From Phlegmacium glaucopus (taxonomy: Eukaryota > Basidiomycota > Agaricomycetes > Agaricales > Cortinariaceae), in contig MU130600.1 of assembly GCA_015039465.1 (NCBI GenBank), positions 1-64,000 on the forward strand: a stretch of DNA of 64,000 bases. The letters are read 5' to 3'. Shown here piece after piece: positions 55,870-64,000 of the stretch. The translations under genes were made by a program, and so were the position numbers. The number at the start of each line of letters is the position of its first letter. The stretch's first letter is position 1. The notes under the pieces were generated by a model that saw nothing but the letters and a program-made list of their open reading frames with translations, was not told where the DNA came from and did no database searches.

Positions 55870-58349
55870 GTTATATCACCAGAACTAGGAGTAGTTGTAA
55901 GAGAGTGGCTTGCAGTCGAAATCGACGACGTATTGCCTAATAGCATCCGGAATGTGGATTGTTGGGAGGAGATGAGTAAGTTCTGGGTATAGTCCTCTTG
56001 AAGGGGGATCTGCTGGGTTTTCTTTGCTAGCGATGTAGCGTGTGATAAAAAAGCATTGGTGAGTATCTGAGAGGTCATGGATACGGCGGAATACTTTGTT
56101 GGTTTCCCAATTCCTGCTTCTTCCTTTCTACCATCCTTCAACGACACCTTTGTTGTCACCAAAGACCCGGAAATACTCACCGGGCTGGCTTGCTGCGCAG
56201 AGAGCGCGTGCAAGAAATTTGAAGCCAACAGCTTCTGCCCATCCGATGTCCCTACCATCTGCCTTCCAGCCTGGGATGAGACGCCAAGCTCGCCATTTGT
56301 CACCGATAACAATGCCGATGCCAAAACCTGAACTGGCATCTGAGAAGGCTCTTTTGTCTGTGACTGGTGATGGGCCTGGTATGGGATGGATGATTCTTGG
56401 TGAGTTGAAGACATGAAGCCACCAGGTAAGGTCTGCCACAGTGTGTCGAGGAGCATGGTGAAGGATGAAAGGATTGGAGCCAAAAGAACCCATGAGAGTT
56501 TCAAGACCTGTGAGGTAAGCGCGACCTGCCGGAAGCACCAAGCTAGCATGTAGGAGTTTTCCGTAAAGTTTCTGAGCTTCCTCCAACGTGTGAGCAGGGC
56601 GTGCCAACCAATCTTCGATCGCACTCCTATACTTAGACTTTTTGTTTTCTGCAATCGCAACTGTACGTTCTGATAAATCCCATTCAAAACCCAGGTAAGG
56701 TACGATTGACGAGAAAGGAATAGCCTTGGAAGGTTCCCAAGGAATGCCAAGCTGTTCGGATATGGCATCAATATCTGCGTCACAATAAGTGAAACAGGAG
56801 TCAGCGTGAGAACGGTTTGGAAGATTTGAAAAATCCACAAAAGGGCAGGCTGCGTCCTCATCAAATTCTGCTGGTAGGTCATTGGGCATGACTTCGCCTT
56901 GGTACCAATATCAACTACCTGATTGGGTTCTTCCACCATTTTTTGTGATAATAGTGTGCCAATGTCGGCGTTTTGCGTTGTAAGATTCAAGATACTTATG
57001 TAATATGCAGAAAAAGATATGATCATCGACCCATTTTGAAATAGGGCCAATGCCCTGTGTGTGGAAAATGTCAATTGTTGCATCTCCCAGATGACCATAG
57101 ATTCCCCCAGCTGAAGCAAGACCGAAATCATTGCAAATATTAATAGCATACACATTGAACTCTCGTAGCTTGACAACCAAGCCGGGCCATTGGCTTGGGA
57201 TGATAGGGATGGTACTGTTACGAACTTTCTTTTCTTTTTCTTATCTCCTCCGAACACATGCCCGTTTCATCTACATGCTTTCCTCTTTCTCTTTTCATTT
57301 CCGCTTCACATATGTTCACCATTCTCTTTTCATCGTTTCATCTATTTATACTATTATCATATGCCTTACATGCTGACGCCTCACTTTATGTATGACCATT
57401 CTATTTACTATAAATACCGTAGTTACACTGGATGTAAATGTTAGCTAATTCTTGAGAATCTAACGTGGTTATCTTACTCTTGAACGACCTCAAACTCTTT
57501 AGACAATACCTTGAGAACAACTCTCTTGACATTCTATTGAGCTCAGACTACGACAAACCGATCTCTTATACAACTGTTTACAATCAGAACTCTCTGAATC
57601 GTTTGAAGTTGTAACAGGTATGGTATGCTTCAGCAACATTGCGAATCGAAGCTTGGTGACCCAGGAGGAAGATTGTAAATAGTAAAGCATATCGTGGCGA
57701 AAGTACCCCATGTACAGGGGTACATGTCTGGATCGATGGTGTAATTAATAGAGGAAATATTGGTAGTGGGGGTATGAGGATAGGAGAAATAATGAACGGC
57801 ACGATATTTGTCAGGTTTACCTGGTTTAGGGACCCAGGATAGAGGTGACGATTGAAAAGGTCCAATAAGTTGTTCAACTTCCTGCCACGTGCATGGGCCA
57901 ATATAACGGCCTCGTTTGAACTCGTTTGAAATAACTTCATGGTATGCTTCAGGATGTTGGTGTAATGTAGGACTATTATCAGGAGTAAAAGTAGAATATA
58001 TAGGCTGTATTCCGGCATCAAAACCTTTTTGTAAGGCATAAGGAATGGTGGGATATTTGACATGTAGGTTACAAAGGTGAAGGATTGCTTCCCAAGCGTC
58101 CGCCTTATATGGCGTGAGCACTTGGTCTCTTCTGAGCTCGAGGGCATTTTTGAGCCCCGTGATCCTTGTTTCCGCAGCCAGAACACTTGTGTCGCTGTTC
58201 ATGAGAGTTGGAGGTGCACCCCCAATGGTTGTTCCAGTCGCTGCATAAAATGTTGCCAGCTGGAGTGATGAGTTGGCCTTCTTCACTTTTTCTGCATCTG
58301 GCCTTGCTCCCATCCCATAAGGTCTCGGATTGACACTTCCTGGTGTCAT
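55870..58349 (-). pseudogene. Reverse transcriptase-RNase H of the DIRS-like element, broken
   Basis: The RT N-terminus (58349-57622) reads GPFQSSPLSWVPKPGKPDKYRAVH and YTIDPDMYPCTWGTFATIC, has a 1-bp insertion after LPPGS, and continues ASIRNVAEAYHT. A solo LTR (57216-57616) interrupts it. It resumes at IPIIPSQWPGLVVKLREF, then NICNDFGLASAGGIYGHLGDA and the catalytic WVDDHIFF. A TGA replaces a likely Arg before YWYQGE. The RNase H shows FSDASSGFGIGIVIG and FRVFGDNKGVVEGW, then a TAG where Trp would fit. Removing one copy of the target duplication and the LTR restores the frame exactly at the LTR site. This indicates the insertion occurred in an element still coding at that point. Confidence 0.8.
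57216..57616. mobile_element. Solo LTR inserted in the DIRS-like RT
   Basis: 401 bp starting TGTTACGAACTTTC and ending GAAGTTGTAACA (TG...CA with short inverted ends), flanked by GGTAC (57211-57215) and GGTAT (57617-57621), a 5-bp target duplication with one mismatch. A TATA-like CTATAAATA lies near 57407-57415. No internal coding region, so it is the product of LTR-LTR recombination. Superfamily (Ty1 or Ty3) cannot be told. Confidence 0.82.
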
Positions 58350-59773
58350 GGATCTCTGTGGCCAGACATAAGGCGCAGACGGGTTGGCCCTGCATGGCTG
58401 CGCCTGATGGAAAAGTCAAGTTCTTAGTTGGGGAGGGCTGAGAAGGAGGGTAACAATTATAAGGTGGTGGAGAGAAACAGTGGCGCGACATGTTTGGTGT
58501 TCGTCTCATAGGCAAACGCGAACATGAGGGATTGTGGGGACGCCCACTTCCACTAGCCGTCCTAGTGAACTGTTGTTCTCTCTCACGATGATTGCGTCGT
58601 CTGGGGGTTCGCAGCTGTTCTTGCCGACTATCTTGGGCACCCATGCTACTGTAGGTGACTCGTAACTTCACGTTTTAAGCCGTATGATTCACAGATAAGA
58701 TGTGGTATAATCAAAGATATAGTGTATATGATGCATGACGCATGTGGTGCGATACAAGGTGTATAACATTTGGTATATGAAGCGTGATGCATGATGTGTG
58801 GTGCGTGGTGCATGGTGCATGGTGCGTGGTGCGTGGTGCATGATGTATGGTGTGTGATGTATGGTGCGTGATGTGCAGTACGTGGTGCAAGGTGTGAGGT
58901 GCATGGTACAAAGGAGAGGTATCGCAACAAATACAGATGAGGGGAAAAGGAGAAAAAAGGGGGGGGGAAGGTTAGCCGGCTTTGTTGAAGAGAAAAAAGG
59001 GCGAAGCTGAACTGACCTTGTTGAGAGACAGAAGCTGAGCCTTGTCCAAGATTTCTTTGTAGATACTTTGAAGTAAAAATCTTCATTGATGATGCCGATG
59101 TTGAAGGCAGAACCCAACTTTAATTGGTCATGCCACTCTCGACATACATTAGCTTGATAAAGAATGAGTGCTCGCTCACCAAACTCTCGCTGGCGGTAGG
59201 GGTGCAACTTGAGTTGGGTAAAAAATTGGGCAAAGGCATTGATAGCCTTGTCTGACCACTGATGTTTGGTCATTAGCAGTATGAAGGCGTTCTTGGCCAT
59301 AGACATCTGACAAAAACTTAACTCGGTGTCAGGTACAACATTCCTAGAAGCTTTGAGTGAGGATACCAACTTCAAGGTGACCATGTCGTCGACCTTGGTT
59401 AGTCCGAAGGTGTCATTGTTCTGCGTGAGCTGGTGCTGTGTCGCATCAGTGCATCCTTTGGGTGTGAGGTACCAGAGTTCTACGTATTCGAACTCCTCGA
59501 TTCTTCGCAGGGCATACTGGGGGCGATGTAATTGCCAACAGCAGCCGCGTCATCAAAGTCTCTCATCTTAGCCTTCTTCTTTTCTGCATCTGCTCTGTCT
59601 TCTCCTTGCTCTGGTGGTTGGTGAGCTGGTTGCTGATCCTCCACTTGCTGTTGTTGTACTGGGTTTTCTGCAACTGCGTTAGCGTCGTCAATGACTTGCT
59701 GATCCCACCTTTGAACTTGTTCGTTGTGGTTCTGGATCCAGGAGTTGTTAAGCGCCTGGACTGCCTGTTCCAT
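58105..59773 (-). pseudogene. gag-like region of the DIRS-like element
   Basis: The reading begins MEQAVQALNNSWIQNHNEQ, followed by a Gln-rich segment; the frame shifts near NYIAP into YALRRIEEFEYVELWYLTPKG and then KLVSSLKASRNVVPDTELSF, WSDKAINAFAQFFTQL and ERALILYQANVCREWHD, a pattern seen in agaricomycete retroelement gag proteins. A minisatellite (58785-58905) and an insertion-like segment intervene. A CCHC-like cluster (CALCLATEIHDTRKC, CSDWNNHWGC, CSGCGNKDHGAQKCPRA) completes it. Overlaps the RT frame at 58105-58349. Confidence 0.6.
58785..58905. repeat. Degenerate minisatellite (GGTGCATG-type)
   Basis: About 14 short units of 7-8 bp (GTGCATG / GTGCGTG / GTGTATG). It lies inside the gag-like region and would encode His/Pro/Thr-rich peptide; it is probably a local slippage product. 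Confidence 0.7.
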
Positions 59774-60404
59774 GGTTATGCCATTCTGGATTAAGGCAAT
59801 TCAAAGGACATTGTAGTGTGGTCCTGCGTGGTCAGGCATGACCTCGAGGTGAGGGTCATGGATTATTCTTTCGTCCATAGTGATTTTATGAGTCCGTAAA
59901 GGAATAAACTTAAAGAGGTAAAGGATAGATTTCAAGACTGATTAAAGAGTGTGTTTGTTTTAAAATATGATATTGGTTAAGAAGTGAAAGACGAGCCAGA
60001 GCGAGGCAGAGAGCCAGATGCTGAGAGTGAACGATGGATGTCTTGGAAAGAAGAAGCGTGTAACGCTGTGACATCACACATTCACTCAAAGACTTGATTC
60101 TAATCTACACTCATTCTTTGCTAAGACGAGAATATTGACCTCCTTCCTTAGCCATTATTTCATGCTCAAAAGGACTGCCAAACCATTCCAATGTTCATAA
60201 ATTACTGAAGGATCACTTTCCAGAAAATGTTAAGTCAGAAGAGAATTGCCTGGCCTTCTAGGACCTAACAGTTCAGCAGTTCAGTTCAGTTCAGTTCAGT
60301 TCAGGTTCATGAGTCAGTTCTGAACTGATGCAAGAACAGACTACACAGAGAACTGAACTGACAGTTCAGGTTGAGTCCAGTTCAGTACAGAAATTTCTGG
60401 TAAT

Positions 60405-62807
60405 GGTTTGGTTGTCAGTTTTTAACAATTTTGAGAACTATGTTAAAACTGAATTTTAAATTGACTGATTTATAACTAAATGCTGTCTTTGTGAGCCTAT
60501 AATGACATTTGATGGGTTGGAGTTTGACATTCTTTGGCATCAACTGCTTTGCTTATTTCCTTACCTCCCCTCTTTCCCAATGATGATCACAACAATAATA
60601 TATCAGCCATAATAATGCCTAACAAATAAAAAACACTGACACATTAGTGGCACCAGTGCCATGGCCCATCACTACCTACAGATGACAAGAGGGGCTCCAA
60701 AGTAGCCAGGTATGTGCTCACACCCTTTCTTCCTTTTTTAACTAACAAAATAATTATCTTAAGGTAGTGGACAGCCATAATCAATCAACCCTGTGTGACT
60801 TGATGTGACTCCAACAAAAAAGGAAATAAACTGGTTATTATGACTCAAAAGCATGTTTATTTCAATTGGGGGGCAATTTTCTGCAATTCTGGCTCCTGAG
60901 AGTTGTAGTAAATAGTCTTAGACACAAAAATATATACTTTTCACAGGACATGGATATGATTTTGCCGACTTATAAGTAAAGTTTGGTTGCATGTGCAGCT
61001 CCTCCAGTAATTGGGCTAACTAGAATCAGCATTACACAAAAAAACACATTGTCTGGGATAGACAACCTCAAGAAATATGCAGATGGGAATGTACATAAAC
61101 AGCAAAAATGCAACAACATGGTACCACAGCCAAGGAAAGAAAACTGGACAGTGTCAGAGATTTCATGTTCCTACATTTTTACACCACTCAAAAGTTTCTT
61201 GGTCTCTCAGGACACAGCAAGGCCCTCTTGGTTGGCAAGAGATTCCAAGACTTGGATAATGGGTGGAGTCCGTGGAGATAAGAGATCACAGTTTCAATGC
61301 AAAATAACTCAACAAGATTTTACCCAGAGATTTTGAAATTATATACATACAATTCTAAGATATATCCTAACAACTTGTTGGGAGCAGATTTGGCAATTTT
61401 GACCTTGTCATCATACAGTGTCAGTTCCAGGATTCTCTGAAGAAAATTTCTTTTTTTGATTTGAGATGTCACAAAATGGTCACAGTTATGGGGGTTGATT
61501 GATTATGGATGTACAGTGATGAACAATGAACATCCCCCACTACCACCATTTTAGTCCAGGTGAGCCCTACAACTGTTGGGCACACAAATCATATCACCAT
61601 CACTCTGTTTCCTTCCAAACAAGCCCCACAGCCACACTAGGGAGATTGGCTTATATACTCTGGGTGAAAATATAGAATAACTTCAAAATTTGCTTTACAT
61701 TTTAAGTATCTGATACATTTGAAACAAATTCTAAATTTTGTCTTCATTTTAAATATGTTTACAATAGGTTCTGGGTTTATCTCTAGATTAAACTTTTGAT
61801 TCCTCTTATGCATTGTAATTCTGCAAATACTATTCTTACACATATTTAGATGTCTCCTGCTCAAATTGACATTCTAAAGGAAACACCACTAGTGCCAGCA
61901 TGTTGGTTCTGGAGGGTCTAACTATGTTTTTTCAGGCCTGTGGCCACACTAACTAACTGACCCCCAGTCTAGGATTCTAATCCTAGTGCCCCTTGGCTCT
62001 GGCCCACCTTCAATTTTGCTGGGTTTGTTATCTGCCTGGAAAAATACAAAAATAGCATAGTCAACCAATATTTTGAGCATTGTGAGCTAAAAAAATAAGG
62101 AATAAGCTGTTACCATCAATTCATGAACATTTATGCTTAGAATAATTCTATCTCTTAAAATTTATCAAAGGTGCCTTTGTTGAGGCTGTAAAAATTGAGA
62201 TCCTGAGACTGTTATCTGCCACAGCAATCAGAGGCCTCCATCATCTGCCAACTGGAACATTTTGCTCCCATTGCTTTAGTTTGAATTGTTATGCTCCCAC
62301 ATTTTCAATGTATAACAAATTGAATCTTATTGCCATCATAAATATTTTCATATTTTACTAGTGTGCTGGAAGACTGGAAGAGAGAATTGTTCTGAATGTA
62401 AATTTCTTGCCTGCACAGCCACATGTTAACTGCCAAATGCAAGCTGACCTTAATCTAATTAAAATTTAATTAATAGCCATGTGACAGTAATATGGTAAAA
62501 AAGGAGTTATTTAGCATCATAAACAGAAAGTACAAAAGTATGGTGTGCATGTGCACTTCATTCAAATTTCAAGTCAGCAATTAGGCATGTTTTCTTCTCT
62601 TTTTCCCCCTTTTCCATTTTTGATACCCAGTGCTATGAGAGGAAAAGCTTGGCTCTTATTGTCATCACGCCCTTCTGTATCCTGAATTCCAGAGCTAAAC
62701 TCGTCTTGGAGGCTGCATTTGAGGACATCATGCAAGGTTTTGCAATTGCAATGGATTGGCTAAGGTGGTCTATTTAAGTCTACCGCTCATTTGAACTTGG
62801 CTGCTTC
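60405..62807. other. CpG-poor, AT-rich gene-free stretch
   Basis: No convincing coding sequence. A 117-codon ORF at 60983-61336 has no domain. GCCCCTTGG at 61990 follows a mutated B-box-like GGATTCTAATCC, shared with 28.9 kb. The segment near 61601-61630 (TTCCAAACAAGCCCC) resembles a Harbinger-type terminal sequence, but no partner was found. Confidence 0.4.
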
Positions 62808-62954
62808 ATGAACACTGCCTCGTGCCCAGAGCCGCTAAATCTGCAACTGAAACCTTTCTTCCTGACCACCACCTATGCCTGGACTATCAAAACCGCCATG
62901 GAATCCCTTCTTGATGGATCACACCGCTTGAACTATTCTTCAACTCATATCTGA
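62808..62954 (+). CDS. Short hypothetical ORF behind a TATA-like box
   Basis: 48 codons starting MNTASCPEPLNLQLKP and ending YSSTHI. A TATTTAAG box lies 38 bp upstream (62770-62777). CpG content is back to normal here, so this is outside the transposon island. It may be the first exon of a spliced gene (an open segment continues at 62990-63108), an upstream ORF or chance. No family recognised. Confidence 0.2.
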   Translation: MNTASCPEPLNLQLKPFFLTTTYAWTIKTAMESLLDGSHRLNYSSTHI

Positions 62955-63455
62955 TAATAATCACCCTTAATATCATCTGCGGCTCGAGGTGATTGATGTG
63001 GGCCAGGCAAAGCTTCTTCTGCTCCTTCTGGGTCATCAACAAGGAATTTTTCTTGGTCGCCGAGGCAGCTATGAAACCTATCGAACCGCCAATACATTCA
63101 AATGCTCAGGTAAATTTTTTCCGCCTTGACTTGTACAGTTATGGCCTTCCCTGTCACCTTGATTTGCAATATCAAAATTATATCATCCCCAGACCATCGG
63201 ACGAAGACGAATCCGTTCTTCCCCTTATCTTGTCCGTTCAATGACTTATCTTCTTCCATGTCAGAATAGAAGCTTTTTGTACCTCCCATGGGTTATCAAT
63301 CGTCCTTCAGAATCTCTCATATCGCGATGTGCGTGACACGACGCGTCGGCTGACCGACTCGGAGTTTGACAAGAATTGAAACTCCGGGTTAAAACGCGTT
63401 TAATCAATAAACGCGATGTAACACGTGACGTTGTGCTCTTATCACTCCAACGGTC

Positions 63456-64000
63456 ATGTCGAGCCAAGCGTCCTCTCGATATCCATCCACAGTGCATCCA
63501 AGAATGCGCATTTACACTACTGACTCGTACAAAAACTACTATACGCCATATGAACCTTGTATGGCTCGGTCTTCATCACCGATTCGCTCATCGTCGCCTC
63601 CAATGACTCCTTCCTCAATCAGACATGCTCGCAGTGACGCTTTCATAAGGTCAAGTCCAGAAATTTCCTCGGATACTCTTTTTCACGGCGTACGCGAGCA
63701 TATAGAAGATCCTTCTTCTGCGTGGGGGCCCCGCTATTCATCAAATGGGTATCCAGATCGCGCATATACGCCTTCGAAGCACGATTATTTTTCAATCCAT
63801 AGATACCCACCTCCATCTGATTTCGATGTTTCTGAGTATTCGGAGGATGTGGACCATGACAACCTCGAAGCTGATTCCGAGCACATGACTGACAGCCCAC
63901 CCGGTCGCAATTCCGTGTTTTTTTCGGATACTGAAGAAGAGGAAAATCATGGAGACGATGAGTTCAGTTTTGGACATGGCTATCGTACCACTTTCTTCCG
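63456..64000 (+). CDS. Unknown Ser/Pro-rich protein, N-terminal part (runs off window)
   Basis: The open frame starts at ATG 63456 (MSSQASSRYPSTVHPRM) and stays open to the window end, giving 181 residues without stop. It contains RSSSPIRSSSPPMTPSSIRH (candidate proline-directed phosphorylation sites), aromatic-rich YKNYYTPYEP, and an acidic stretch (VSEYSEDVDHD, SDTEEEENHGDDEF). Such low-complexity N-termini are common in fungal regulatory or cytoskeletal proteins; I do not recognise the gene. CACGTG lies at 63422-63427, 29 bp upstream of the ATG. No visible splice break in this part. Confidence 0.55.
   Translation, partial: MSSQASSRYPSTVHPRMRIYTTDSYKNYYTPYEPCMARSSSPIRSSSPPMTPSSIRHARSDAFIRSSPEISSDTLFHGVREHIEDPSSAWGPRYSSNGYPDRAYTPSKHDYFSIHRYPPPSDFDVSEYSEDVDHDNLEADSEHMTDSPPGRNSVFFSDTEEEENHGDDEFSFGHGYRTTFF

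Larger units (their letters stand above)
54285..60138 (-). mobile_element. DIRS-like tyrosine-recombinase retrotransposon, 5.85 kb, decayed
   Basis: Read on the minus strand, it carries in order a gag-like region, reverse transcriptase, RNase H and a tyrosine recombinase. There is no integrase or protease and I find no LTRs. It lies between ...GGCCATTA and CCTCCTTCC of the interrupted element, with no target duplication beyond at most one base. That fits recombinase-mediated integration. All ORFs carry frameshifts or stops, and a solo LTR is inserted in the RT. An imperfect hairpin (54312-54342, CTCCGG...CCGGAG) lies near the left end. Confidence 0.8.
53957..60404 (-). mobile_element. GAACT-armed element, copy 2, split by a DIRS-like retrotransposon
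   Basis: Its parts (53957-54284 and 60139-60404) together match copy 1 (16254-20215 without its Harbinger insert) in reverse orientation. The left end is GGTTACCAAAGTTCAG; the right end is TCTGGTAAT after TGAAC-pentamer arrays. It shows the empty Harbinger site (single TAA within GGGCTAAGGAAGG read on the minus strand). Confidence 0.7.

Noticed and set aside
55497..57257. 586-codon minus-strand ORF starting MFGGDKKKKRK
   Set aside because: It runs through the solo LTR end and reads the RT and RNase H in the wrong frame; the recognisable motifs (WVDDHIFF, FSDASSGFG) are in another frame.
58785..58905. CRISPR-like or telomeric repeat
   Set aside because: Units are 7-8 bp, degenerate and without spacers or telomere motif; a minisatellite in a eukaryotic transposon explains them.

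Overview
The window is nuclear DNA of a filamentous basidiomycete, most likely an agaricomycete (mushroom-forming fungus). The evidence is genes broken by many introns of about 47-70 bp, a KLC-type TPR NB-ARC receptor, MLKL/HeLo-like proteins, and PIF/Harbinger, DIRS-like and LTR elements. I cannot name the species. There is a 705-base assembly gap (23534-24238).

Layout. 1-14.7 kb is a dense housekeeping block: the 5' part of a probable UTP25 gene (minus), complete TOP3 (plus), a tandem duplication of about 2.9 kb that doubles an MLKL-like gene (minus), and complete RSE1/SF3B3 (plus). 14.7-20.3 kb is a nested transposon island: a MITE contains a GAACT-armed element, which contains a PIF/Harbinger transposon, which contains another MITE. 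20.3-23.5 kb is poorly resolved. 24.2-27.1 kb holds a minus-strand NB-ARC/TPR receptor whose 3' end runs into scrambled repeats beside the gap. 27-31 kb holds an inverted-repeat element and MIF4G-like hypothetical fragments. 31-46 kb is a second gene-rich block: an Ohr/OsmC peroxidase, the GATOR2 subunit Mio, an intron-containing tRNA-Thr, an F-box-like protein, a NIPA-type magnesium transporter, a MYND protein and glyoxalase I. 46.7-51.6 kb is a complete NB-ARC/TPR receptor with about 21 TPR units. 51.6-62.7 kb is a second transposon island, with a GAACT-armed element split by a DIRS-like retrotransposon that is itself split by a solo LTR. From 63456 an unknown Ser/Pro-rich gene runs off the end.

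How the genes relate. Most housekeeping genes are independent units, several with divergent promoters (UTP25/TOP3; MLKL-like/RSE1). The most suggestive biology is the coexistence of MLKL/HeLo-like proteins ending in a Gly/Asn-rich motif with two NB-ARC/TPR receptors that carry a related short motif just before the NB-ARC domain. This resembles receptor-executioner pairing in fungal programmed cell death, but it is only a hypothesis here. The transposon islands and the NB-ARC/TPR coding regions are conspicuously poor in CpG, and many in-frame stops in the transposon ORFs are TGA where CGA would fit. Both point to cytosine-methylation decay.

Intron boundaries were read by eye from GT/GC...AG signals, reading-frame continuity and family expectations. 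Coordinates given for spliced genes are start codon to stop codon and include introns.
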